Below are positions 17,798 to 25,998 of a DNA stretch of 64,000 nt, in pieces (positions within the stretch are counted from its first letter, which is position 1; each line of letters opens with the position of its first letter). The stretch comes from an uncultured Clostridium sp. Its GTDB lineage: Bacteria; Bacillota; Clostridia; Lachnospirales; Lachnospiraceae. Position numbers and translations under genes: made by a program. The DNA lies in contig CAMMNN010000012.1 of NCBI GenBank assembly GCA_946498245.1, forward strand, positions 1 to 64,000. The letters are read 5' to 3'. The notes below the pieces were generated by a model. The model saw nothing but the letters and a program-made list of their open reading frames with translations, did no database searches and was not told where the DNA came from.

Positions 17798-19522
17798 ATG
17801 GATGCGAAGAGACGGTACGAGGAATGGCTGGAAAACCCTTATTTTGATCAGGACATGAAAGAGGAGCTGAGAAAAATTGCAGGGGATGAAAAGGAGATTC
17901 AGGATCGGTTTTACCGGGAACTGGAATTTGGAACAGGCGGGTTAAGAGGCGTTATAGGCGCAGGCACAAATCGGATGAACATTTACACTGTGCGGAAAGC
18001 TACCCAGGGACTTGCCAATTATATCCGTAAAGAACACACAGAGGAAAAAGGCGTGGCCATCGCTTATGATTCCAGAAATATGTCTCCGGAATTTGCCAGG
18101 GAAGCGGCTTTGTGCCTGGGGGCAAATGGAATCAAGGCATATATTTTTCCATCTCTGCGCCCCACCCCTATGCTTTCCTTTGCTTTAAGAGAATTGGGAT
18201 GTACGGCGGGAATTGTAGTGACAGCCAGCCACAATCCGCCGGAATATAATGGATATAAAGTGTACTGGGAGGACGGGGCCCAGATTACCAGTCCCAGAGA
18301 TTGGCAGATTATTCAGGAAGTAAACGAAGTAACAGACTATAGCGCCGTAAAGACCATGGAACTGGAGGAAGCAAAAAAAGCAGGACTTTATCAGGTTATT
18401 GGCCAGGAGATAGATGATAAATACATTGCAGCCCTGAAAAGCCTGACGCTTCGGCCCGAGATCATTAAAGAAGAAGCAAAAAATTTAAGGATTGTCTATA
18501 CCCCTCTTCACGGTACGGGAAATCTTCCGGTACGCAGGATTCTGAAAGAGCTGGGCTTTGAAAAAGTTTACGTAGTGAAAGAACAGGAACTGCCGGACGG
18601 AGATTTTCCCACTGTTTCTTACCCTAATCCGGAGGATCCCAATGCATTTCAACTGGCTCTTCAAACGGCCAGGGAAAAGGATGCGGATTTGGTTTTGGCT
18701 ACGGATCCGGACGCAGACCGCCTGGGCGTTTATGTAAAGGATGAGAGAACGGGAGAGTACAAAAGCTTTACGGGCAATATGTCCGGGACACTGATTCTGG
18801 AATACATTCTCTCTCAAAGAAAGGCCATGGGAACTCTTCCTGAGAACGGGGCGGTGGTAACGACAATTGTGTCCGGAAAGATGGCAAAAGAAATTACAAA
18901 GGACTACGGCCTGACTCTTATAGAAACCCTTACGGGCTTTAAATATATCGGAGAACAAATCAAATTTTTTGAGCAAGATCGGGATTATGTCTACATATTC
19001 GGCTACGAGGAGAGCTACGGCTGCCTTGTGGGAACCCATGCCAGAGACAAGGACGCAGTGTCGGCGGTAATGGCTTTATGCGAAGCGGCGGCTTATTACC
19101 GGCATCAGGGGGTTACCCTGTGCCAGCAGATGGAAAAGCTTTTTGAAAAATACGGATACTATAAAGAAGCCCTTTGTACAGTAACGCTGAAAGGACAAGA
19201 GGGCGCAGAGAAGATTCAGTCCATGATGGAACAGATTCGCTCTGATGTGCCAGAAGCCATAGGAGGGTTTAAAGTAAAAAGCTTTCGGGATTATCAGGCG
19301 AACAGGATTTGGGACTGCATAACCGGAACAGAGAGGCCGTCTGGCCTTCCGAAATCCAACGTCCTTTACTTTGATCTGGAAGAAGACGCGTGGTGCTGTA
19401 TCCGGCCTTCCGGAACAGAGCCGAAGATTAAATTTTACATGGGAGTAAAGGGATCCAGCGACGCAGACGCAGAAACAAAGCTTGCCCGTCTGCAGGAAGC
19501 GGTAAAAGCTCTGGCCAAATAG
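17798..19522 (+). CDS. Phosphohexomutase (phosphomannomutase/phosphoglucomutase)
   Basis: 574 residues, the long bacterial alpha-D-phosphohexomutase type. The phosphoserine loop is TASHNPPEYNGYKVY (Ser144), the Mg-binding loop DPDADRLGV, the sugar-specificity loop GYEESYGC, and the phosphate-binding loop RPSGTEPKIKFYM. In this operon it most likely turns the mannose-1-phosphate released by the two phosphorylases into mannose-6-phosphate; activity on glucose phosphates is also likely. AAGGAGG ribosome site 14 bases after the previous gene. Confidence 0.93.
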   Translation: MDAKRRYEEWLENPYFDQDMKEELRKIAGDEKEIQDRFYRELEFGTGGLRGVIGAGTNRMNIYTVRKATQGLANYIRKEHTEEKGVAIAYDSRNMSPEFAREAALCLGANGIKAYIFPSLRPTPMLSFALRELGCTAGIVVTASHNPPEYNGYKVYWEDGAQITSPRDWQIIQEVNEVTDYSAVKTMELEEAKKAGLYQVIGQEIDDKYIAALKSLTLRPEIIKEEAKNLRIVYTPLHGTGNLPVRRILKELGFEKVYVVKEQELPDGDFPTVSYPNPEDPNAFQLALQTAREKDADLVLATDPDADRLGVYVKDERTGEYKSFTGNMSGTLILEYILSQRKAMGTLPENGAVVTTIVSGKMAKEITKDYGLTLIETLTGFKYIGEQIKFFEQDRDYVYIFGYEESYGCLVGTHARDKDAVSAVMALCEAAAYYRHQGVTLCQQMEKLFEKYGYYKEALCTVTLKGQEGAEKIQSMMEQIRSDVPEAIGGFKVKSFRDYQANRIWDCITGTERPSGLPKSNVLYFDLEEDAWCCIRPSGTEPKIKFYMGVKGSSDADAETKLARLQEAVKALAK

Positions 19523-19549
19523 GCTTGAGCCATAGACAGGGAGAAAACA

Positions 19550-21400
19550 ATGAGCGTATTGAAATTAAAGCCAAGCTGTAAAGATTACCTTTGGGGAGGA
19601 CGCCGGCTGGCGGAAGAATACGGAAAGGAATATGACGGAGAGATTCTGGCGGAAACCTGGGAACTTTCCTGCCATCCTGACGGGCCTTCCAGGATTGCAA
19701 ATGGGCCTTATGAGGGAAAAACCCTTCAGGAATATATTGAAAAAGAAGGAAAGGAAGTCCTTGGAATCAACTGCAGGCGATTCCGGGATTTCCCGATTCT
19801 CTGCAAGTTTATTGATGCCAGGGAGAATCTTTCTATCCAGGTTCACCCGGATAACCGGTATGCCCTAAAAAACGAAGGGCAGTACGGAAAAACAGAAATG
19901 TGGTATGTGATGGACGCGGGAAAGGACGCTTTTCTGTATTACGGATTTAAAAAGGAAGTCAGCAAGGAAGAGTTTGCGAGACGCATACAGGAAGACACAC
20001 TTCTGGAGGTTCTCAATGCCGTGCCAGTGCAGAAGGGAGATGTCCTTTTTATCGAATCAGGAACCATCCACGCAATCGGAGCAGACATTCTTATTGCGGA
20101 AATACAGCAAAATTCCAACGTGACCTATCGGGTATACGATTATGGAAGAGTGGGAAAGGATGGAAAGAAAAGAGATTTGCATATTGAAAAAGCTCTTGCA
20201 GTGACCAATCGGGTACCGCTGCTGAAAAGCAAAAGCAGCTATCCCCATGTGGCAGACTGCGACTATTTTACGGTAGATAAGCTGAACCTGGACGGACAGA
20301 TTATGTCCAGAATGGAAGGAAACGTATCTCAGGACTCCTTTGTCAGCATTTTAATCCTGGACGGGGAAGGAACCGTTACGTGCGGAAATTCGGTTTCATA
20401 TAAAAAAGGGGACAGCCTGTTCCTGCCGGCAGGAAGCGGAAACTATGTGGTAGAAGGAAGCTGCGACGCCTTAATTACCAGAATCAGGGAAAAGACGGCC
20501 CCGGTCCGTATCGGCATAGATTTAGGCGGAACAGAAAGCCGAATCGGACTGGTGGATATTCATAATAAAGTGATTGATTCTGTACACATTCCCGCAGAAA
20601 AGAAAGCTGCTGCGGAAGAAACGCTGCATACGGCTGCCCGGGCGGCTTTGGAACTGCTGGAAAAAAACGGGATCTCCATGGAACAGTGTACCGGAGCAGG
20701 CATCGGCGTACCGGGAACCGTGGACCGGAAAAAAGGCATTGTCCGCTATTCCAACAATACCGGCTGGGAGGACGTAGCTGTGGTCCGGGAAATGAACCGG
20801 TATCTTCCTGTGCCGATAGAGATTGCCAACGACGGGGACTGTGCCGCTTTGGGCGAAGTCATTGCAGGAGCAGGAAAGGAATGCAGTGATGTGGTAATGC
20901 TTACTGTAGGAACCGGCGTCGGCGGCGGAGTGATTTTAGATGGAGAAATCTATCAGGGAAAAGGAATAGGCGGCAGTGAGCTGGGACATATGGTCATTTT
21001 GGAAAACGGGGAGCTGTGTACCTGCGGCCGGAGAGGCTGTCTGGAAGCTTACGTGTCTGTCCCGGCATTAAAGCGTCAGGCAAAAGAAAAAACAGGAAAA
21101 GAGTACAGCCCGGAAGAGATTTTCTCAGAGGCGGTGGAAGGCAATCCCGCCATGAAAGAGCTACTGGATCTGTACATTCAAAGACTGGGAACAGGAATTG
21201 TAAATCTGGTAAATATTTTCCGACCTCAGATGGTCGTGTTAGGCGGGGAAATCTCCCAGTGGGGCAATATGATTCTTCCGCCGCTGCGGAAGATGATGGA
21301 AGAAGGAGCCTTTGGAAAAGAAAAGGGCCAGCTCCCTCTGCTTGAAGCGGCGGATTTGGGAAAAGATGCCGGCATGATTGGAGCTGCCGGGATTTTATAA
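19550..21400 (+). CDS. Fused mannose-6-phosphate isomerase and ROK-family sugar kinase
   Basis: 616 residues in one uninterrupted frame. Residues 1 to about 312 are a type I phosphomannose isomerase: KDYLWGG start, zinc ligands in QVHPDNRYALKNEGQYGKTEMWYV and SGTIHAIG, and a C-terminal cupin ending at SGNYVVEGSC. From about residue 320 a complete ROK kinase follows: ATP loop GIDLGGTESRIGLVD, GIGVPGTVD, catalytic ND in EIANDGDCAALGE, and zinc motif GHMVILENGELCTCGRRGCLEAY. The pair would phosphorylate free glucose or mannose released in the pathway and isomerise Man-6-P to Fru-6-P. It ends the operon; a strong terminator follows. Confidence 0.92.
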   Translation: MSVLKLKPSCKDYLWGGRRLAEEYGKEYDGEILAETWELSCHPDGPSRIANGPYEGKTLQEYIEKEGKEVLGINCRRFRDFPILCKFIDARENLSIQVHPDNRYALKNEGQYGKTEMWYVMDAGKDAFLYYGFKKEVSKEEFARRIQEDTLLEVLNAVPVQKGDVLFIESGTIHAIGADILIAEIQQNSNVTYRVYDYGRVGKDGKKRDLHIEKALAVTNRVPLLKSKSSYPHVADCDYFTVDKLNLDGQIMSRMEGNVSQDSFVSILILDGEGTVTCGNSVSYKKGDSLFLPAGSGNYVVEGSCDALITRIREKTAPVRIGIDLGGTESRIGLVDIHNKVIDSVHIPAEKKAAAEETLHTAARAALELLEKNGISMEQCTGAGIGVPGTVDRKKGIVRYSNNTGWEDVAVVREMNRYLPVPIEIANDGDCAALGEVIAGAGKECSDVVMLTVGTGVGGGVILDGEIYQGKGIGGSELGHMVILENGELCTCGRRGCLEAYVSVPALKRQAKEKTGKEYSPEEIFSEAVEGNPAMKELLDLYIQRLGTGIVNLVNIFRPQMVVLGGEISQWGNMILPPLRKMMEEGAFGKEKGQLPLLEAADLGKDAGMIGAAGIL

Positions 21401-21420
21401 TGCAGTAAATAAACAGGCAG

Positions 21421-21458
21421 GGCCGTCCAAGCTGAAAACAGCTATGGGCGGTCTTTTT
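21421..21458 (+). terminator. Strong rho-independent terminator of the mannoside locus
   Basis: GGCCGTCC pairs with GGGCGGTC, with an inner AGCTG-AAAA-CAGCT stem, followed by five Ts. About 20 bases after the ManA-ROK stop. Confidence 0.9.
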
Positions 21459-21554
21459 GCCGTTGGAAGGAAAACGAGCCCTGCCTGACTTTTGCGGATT
21501 GGCGGTGCGCCTATGGAGCCCATGAAGGTTTTTATAGATAAGGAGCTGATAATG

Positions 21555-21563
21555 TGGTAAAAT
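21555..21563 (+). promoter_or_regulatory. Extended -10 element before the STAND gene
   Basis: TG-g-TAAAAT at 21555-21563, 67 bases before the start codon, with no clear -35. Supports transcription independent of the mannoside operon. Confidence 0.35.
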
Positions 21564-21629
21564 CAAAGGGCAAGGATAAAAGCACAACGTAAGAGAAACT
21601 TTTTGTGAATTGGCAAGGAAGGAGTATTT

Positions 21630-24600
21630 ATGCTGAAAAAGATAATTGACAGCATGGTTTCCTTAATTTCTGATCTGTGTACGGACGACGCAGTCAATGC
21701 GTTGGGGGAAAAGCTGGAACAAAATCATTTAGCAGATACGGTCAATGAGCAGATGGAGAGATACGAGAAAAATGTCTTTCCACATCTTAACGAGGATGAA
21801 TGGTTTGATTTAGATAAGGTAAATCAGTATATAAAAAGCTATTTATTTGAGAAAGTAACAGCATGTTTTAACCTGCCGGAATTATATCAGAGAGAATGCG
21901 CCAAGAAAAATTTAATTGAGGCGGCCTACAGTGCATCAGGGGCAGATACGGCAAATCAGAAAAAAGCGGTGTATCATTATATCCAAATGTTTTTCCAGAT
22001 TATAGAGGCTTGTTATCTGGAACGAATAGATGGGAAAGATCTGTTTTTAGCCGGGAAAACCGTTGGAGAGATTACCAGTTTGATTCAAGAATATATAGGA
22101 AAATCAGAAAACAGGATTATGGATGCCGTCCGGTATTGCAATTCCTTTGCCGAGTATATTGACGGAATGAAACCGCCTTCTGATAATAACAATGCATTCC
22201 ATTATAGGAATGAGCTGTTAAAGTTCCGTGGCCGGGAGTCTGAGCTGAAAATGCTCAATGAATTTCTTGAGGCCGAGGAAGCCCTGCTGTGGCTGGCCGT
22301 CACAGGAGACGGCGGGGCAGGCAAGAGTAAATTGCTATATCATTTTGTAAAGGAAACAGATATTTCCCTCCAGTGGAAGTCCGTATGGGTTCATTCCGAA
22401 AATTGTGAGCAGTTTAGCCGGTTTCCTGAGTGGAGGTACCCCTATAATCTGCTGTTTGTTATCGACTATGCAGGGATCGCTGCGGCTGATATGGGAAGGT
22501 GGCTGGAGCGGCTGGAACGCAGTAACTATCGTCCGAATAAAATGCGCTTTGTCTTTATTGAAAGAGAAGGAATTGAAGAGAATCTTAGAACTCCGCTGTG
22601 GTTTCAGAATTTAGTGGGAAGCGGGGAGCAGGCAAGATGCGTGGAGCGTTTAAGCTATAAAAAGCATAACGGGACTCCCTTCCTGGAACTGCCGCCCCTG
22701 GAAAGAAATCAGCTTGAAAAGGTAATTGAAAATTACGCGGAATTAAATAAAAAGTCATTATCCGACAGACAAAAAGCATGGATTTTAAAGAAAGCAGAAG
22801 AAATTGACAATAAACGAGACAGCGCCAGAGTTTTAATCGTCCTCTTCACAGCAGACGCCGTTCTTCAGGGAAAAGAATATAAGGATTGGGACATTCAGTA
22901 CTTAATCAGTGAGATTGTCGACAGATATAGCAGGCATTGGAAAGAAGTATTATGCTGTAATAATAAAACGATTTTCTTTGCTTTAACAGAAATGCTGATG
23001 TTTGCCACCGCTGCCGGAGAATGGAAAATCGGTGATGTCCTGCCGGAGCCATTTAAGAGTTCGTCCCAGACCCTATGCTCAATGGACGCAGACGCGTTGG
23101 AGCAAATGATATGTGAAGTAAATGAGGAAAAAAAGTACGAAGGAAAGCTGAAACCATTAGAACCGGATTTAATAGGGGAATATTTTGTCCTGAACTACTG
23201 GTCAAAGAAAAGAAATGATGACGACTATTTAAAAAGGATGTTTCAAGTTCTGTGGGATTCCCCTTGGAAGTTTGCCACATTTATAGATCGGTGTATACAG
23301 AATTACGAAAAGTATCGTGACACGTTTCCGTATCTCTTCCAAAACGGTATGGAAAAACTGTTTCCCAGGGAAAAAGATGAGGAAAGCGTCCTGGTATTTG
23401 CAATGCTGTTAGTTAATTTATCGAGTAAACAAGGGGAGGGGGAGGCAAAGCAAAGCGTGAGCCGTCTGGAAGGCCTGAGCCAGAGGTATGAAGGAGATGG
23501 GGAGATAGGGCTGGCATATGGAAAAGGCCTGTTTAACTTAGCGTTTGTTCAGGAAGAAGAGGGAGCAAAAAGAAGCGTGGGCTGTTTGGAAGGCCTGAGC
23601 CAGAGGTATGAAGGAAATGAGGAGATAGCGTTGGAATATGGAAAAGGCTTGGTTAACCTGATAACTAAACAGGAAGAAGAGGGAGCAAAAGAAAGCGTAG
23701 AACATTTGGGAGCCCTGAGCCAGAAGTATGAAGGGAATGAGGAGATAGTACTAACATATGGAAGCGGCTTGGTTAACCTGATAAGTAACCAGGAAGAAGG
23801 GGAGGCAAAAGAAAGCGTGAGCGGTTTGGAAGCCCTAAGCCGGAAGTATGAAGGGAATGAGGAGATAGCGTTAACATATGGAAGAGGCCTGTTTAACCTG
23901 TTATGTAAACAGGAAGAAGAGGGAGCAAAAGAAAGCGCGAGCGGTTTGGAAAGTCTGAGCCAGAAATATGAAGGAAATGAGGAAATAGCGCTGTTATATG
24001 GAAGCGGCCTGTTTAACCTGTTATGTAAACAGGAAGAAGAGGGAGCAAAAGAAAGCGTGAGCCGTTTGGAAGCCTTGAACCGGGGGCATGAAGGAAATGA
24101 GGAGATAGGGCTGTTATATGGAAGCGGCCTGTTTAACCTGTCAAATAAACAGGAAGAAGAGGAAGCCAAAGAAAGTGTAGAATGTTTGAAAGCCCTGAGC
24201 CAGAGGTATGAAGGAAATGAGGAGATAGGGCTGTTATATGGAAAAGGCCTGGTTAACCTGATAATTAAGCAGGAAGAAGAGGAAGCAAGAGAAAGCGTTG
24301 CCTGTCTGGAAGTTTTGAGCCAGAGGTATGAAGGAAATGAGGAGATAGCGCTAGAATATGGAAAAGGCCTGTTTAATCTGTCGTGTGTTCAGGAAGAGGA
24401 GGAAGCAAAAGAAAGTGTGAGCCGTTTGGAAGGTCTGAGCCAGAAATATGAAGGAAATGAGGAGATAGCACTAGAATATGGAAAAGGTCTGTTTAACTTA
24501 TCATATGATCAGGAAGAAGAGGAAGCAAGAAAAAGCGTGAGTCGTTTGGAGGCCCTGAGCCAGAGGTATGAAGGAAATGAGGAGATAGCGCTGTTATATG

Positions 24601-24752
24601 GAAAAGGTCTGTTTAACCTGATAATTAAGCAGGAAGAAAAAGAAGCAAAAGAAAGCGTGAGCCGTTTGAAAGCCCTGAGCCAGAAGTATACAGGGAATAA
24701 AGAGATAGAAACGCTGTATGAATTAGTATTGGATAATCTGCCCGCTGAATAG
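21630..24752 (+). CDS. STAND-type P-loop NTPase with C-terminal 40-residue repeat array
   Basis: 1040 residues behind GGAAGGAG. Residues 1 to about 195 form a helical N-terminal region I cannot assign, the place where STAND proteins carry an effector. The NTPase core spans about 200-560: FRGRESELKMLNEFL entry, Walker A GDGGAGKS (226-233), Walker B LLFVIDYAG (Asp near 279), and a downstream helical/winged region. From residue 609 come ten full 40-residue repeats plus a partial eleventh, each close to SVSRLEALSQRYEGNEEIAL then YGKGLFNL and a QEEEEAKE end, TPR/Sel1-like helix pairs. This layout is that of NLR-like sensors used in phage defence or allorecognition. No known partner gene is adjacent, so that role is inference. 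Confidence 0.85.
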   Translation: MLKKIIDSMVSLISDLCTDDAVNALGEKLEQNHLADTVNEQMERYEKNVFPHLNEDEWFDLDKVNQYIKSYLFEKVTACFNLPELYQRECAKKNLIEAAYSASGADTANQKKAVYHYIQMFFQIIEACYLERIDGKDLFLAGKTVGEITSLIQEYIGKSENRIMDAVRYCNSFAEYIDGMKPPSDNNNAFHYRNELLKFRGRESELKMLNEFLEAEEALLWLAVTGDGGAGKSKLLYHFVKETDISLQWKSVWVHSENCEQFSRFPEWRYPYNLLFVIDYAGIAAADMGRWLERLERSNYRPNKMRFVFIEREGIEENLRTPLWFQNLVGSGEQARCVERLSYKKHNGTPFLELPPLERNQLEKVIENYAELNKKSLSDRQKAWILKKAEEIDNKRDSARVLIVLFTADAVLQGKEYKDWDIQYLISEIVDRYSRHWKEVLCCNNKTIFFALTEMLMFATAAGEWKIGDVLPEPFKSSSQTLCSMDADALEQMICEVNEEKKYEGKLKPLEPDLIGEYFVLNYWSKKRNDDDYLKRMFQVLWDSPWKFATFIDRCIQNYEKYRDTFPYLFQNGMEKLFPREKDEESVLVFAMLLVNLSSKQGEGEAKQSVSRLEGLSQRYEGDGEIGLAYGKGLFNLAFVQEEEGAKRSVGCLEGLSQRYEGNEEIALEYGKGLVNLITKQEEEGAKESVEHLGALSQKYEGNEEIVLTYGSGLVNLISNQEEGEAKESVSGLEALSRKYEGNEEIALTYGRGLFNLLCKQEEEGAKESASGLESLSQKYEGNEEIALLYGSGLFNLLCKQEEEGAKESVSRLEALNRGHEGNEEIGLLYGSGLFNLSNKQEEEEAKESVECLKALSQRYEGNEEIGLLYGKGLVNLIIKQEEEEARESVACLEVLSQRYEGNEEIALEYGKGLFNLSCVQEEEEAKESVSRLEGLSQKYEGNEEIALEYGKGLFNLSYDQEEEEARKSVSRLEALSQRYEGNEEIALLYGKGLFNLIIKQEEKEAKESVSRLKALSQKYTGNKEIETLYELVLDNLPAE
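23454..24752 (+). repeat. In-frame tandem repeat array, 120-base unit
   Basis: Ten complete units of exactly 120 bases (23454-24653) and a degenerate partial eleventh, all inside the STAND gene with no indels. A half unit before 23454 (NLSSKQGEGEAKQ) shows the array began earlier. Units differ mainly at repeat positions 3-5, about 24-28, and the three residues after FNL/VNL. Such near-identity implies recent expansion or gene conversion. Confidence 0.95.
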
Positions 24753-24928
24753 ATGAGAGGGCAGACGAAGCAAGTGAGGAACATAAAAACAAAAGCCCAG
24801 AACGAGACTGTGTCTGTTGCTACTGTTTTCCTGCTTGATATGTCTTTTGGGGAGTATAACGATATATTTTTATTGCTTGAACATTTGAAGCAGGACAGCG
24901 TTTCGGCGATTGGCCTTCCTCCTTTGCC
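24753..24928 (+). other. Orphan open stretch after the STAND gene, unrecognised
   Basis: Directly after the STAND stop an ATG opens 71 codons reading MRGQTKQVRNIKTKAQNETV… then FLLDMSFGEYNDIFLLLEHL. There is no ribosome site. The last codons overlap the convergent nucleoside phosphorylase gene. It could be the 3' piece of a lost gene or chance; no family recognised. Confidence 0.25.
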
Positions 24929-25702
24929 TTACAGGGCCAGCCCGCACTCCAAGGCAAGGGCCATATAGGTTTCTGCGTGAGTTAAACCATACAGATTTAA
25001 ATCCCGGATTTCCCATGTATCGGAGCTGAGATTGTCTGCGCCGTAGAGAAATTGGATAAAAGGAATGTGACGGTATTGGGCTGCCGCCAGCATGGAGGCA
25101 CATTCCATTTCCACTGCAAGACAGCCTTCCTGCCTGCGCTCCTGGATTGCAGACAGAGTTTCCCGGTAAATGGCGTCAGAAGTCCATGTTTTGCCTTTTA
25201 CATAAGAACAGCCCCAGGCATTCAGGACATTTTCCAATAATTTGACGGAACGAGGGTCTGCCTGGATTTCTGGAGAAGGCGCGGCGTAATGGTAGCTGGT
25301 GCCTTCATCCCGGATAGCGGAAATGGGAATGATAATACGATTTTTTACGGCATTGTCGTCCAATACCCCGCAGGATCCAAAGAGGACAAACTTTTTTGCG
25401 CCCATGGCGACAATTTCTTCAAAACCGGCGACACAGGCCGGAGCCCCGACCCGGGATAAATAAAAGGCAATATCGGCGCTTTTGTAATGGATTTGATAGA
25501 CAGGGATTGAGCCGTTTGCGGTGTAAAGTTCCGCTATTTTCCGGGTATCAGGCAGGGAAGCAAATTTTTGGATAATGTTTTCTGAAAATGTGGATACGCA
25601 TATTTCCGGAAAATTGTCCACTGGTTTGGTTGTGTCCGTCGGACTGAATAAAGCCGGTTCAGAAATCTCAGTTTTTTGAAAAATGGTTTGTATGGGTTTC
25701 AT
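24929..25702 (-). CDS. Nucleoside phosphorylase (uridine/purine phosphorylase family)
   Basis: 257 residues of the PNP/UDP phosphorylase fold. Visible motifs: LSRVGAPACVAGFEEIVAMGAKKFVLFGSCGV (phosphate and ribose site with a glycine-rich strand), AIRDEGTSYHY, and the ribose-binding AVEMECASMLAAAQYR segment with the conserved VEME. It would split nucleosides with phosphate into base and ribose-1-phosphate for salvage. The exact base is not readable from sequence; the length and DEGTSYHY motif favour the uridine phosphorylase side. Monocistronic on the minus strand, with AAAGGGG upstream and a candidate TATAAT at 25758-25753 (minus). Confidence 0.88.
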   Translation of the reverse strand: MKPIQTIFQKTEISEPALFSPTDTTKPVDNFPEICVSTFSENIIQKFASLPDTRKIAELYTANGSIPVYQIHYKSADIAFYLSRVGAPACVAGFEEIVAMGAKKFVLFGSCGVLDDNAVKNRIIIPISAIRDEGTSYHYAAPSPEIQADPRSVKLLENVLNAWGCSYVKGKTWTSDAIYRETLSAIQERRQEGCLAVEMECASMLAAAQYRHIPFIQFLYGADNLSSDTWEIRDLNLYGLTHAETYMALALECGLAL

Positions 25703-25750
25703 TTTTCCGCCCCTTTCCTGTTTCAGTGAATGCAGAAATTGGTATGAGCA

Positions 25751-25907
25751 ATATTATACCATGTCCGCAGTGCCCACTCGGAAAACTTCGTTTTCCTCGT
25801 TCACGGGCATTCGCCCTATGCGTACAATAAACGGCAAATCGGTCTGAAGCAGCCCATTCGCCATTTTCTTGTACGCGCACTGCTCATTGCTCTCGCGGAT
25901 ATTATAC
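25751..25907. repeat. Putative small dispersed element: palindromic, flanked by ATATTATAC direct repeats
   Basis: ATATTATAC occurs at 25751-25759 and 25899-25907, bounding about 140 bases. Inside, the two ends show imperfect inverted similarity (CCGC…AGTGC at the left, GCACTGC…GCGG at the right). A hairpin GGAAAAC-ttc-GTTTTCC with outer GCCC/GGGC arms lies at about 25773-25806. No transposase. It looks like a non-coding repeat unit of MITE type. The left flank doubles as the -10 of the nucleoside phosphorylase gene. Confidence 0.4.
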
Positions 25908-25998
25908 AATAATTCCGGAAACATGGAAAGAGAGCTTTAAAAGAAATACCAGTAAAAACAGACACCAGTATGGGAGAATGTGAGAAGGAGATGAGAGA

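Noticed and set aside
23549-24169. Long minus-strand reading frame (about 206 codons) opposite the repeat array, and a similar one at 24509-24784
   Set aside because: It is the antisense shadow of the 120-base repeats: open frames in repeats recur with the same period. No ribosome site, low-complexity Ser/Pro-rich product.
23454-24752. Tandem repeat array considered as a CRISPR or other non-coding array
   Set aside because: Units are 120 bases without spacers, keep the reading frame and encode clear helical repeats of a protein.
24929-25702. Nucleoside phosphorylase as a partner of the STAND protein
   Set aside because: Phosphorylase domains do occur in some NLR-type proteins, but this one is a complete ordinary salvage enzyme on the opposite strand with its own promoter.
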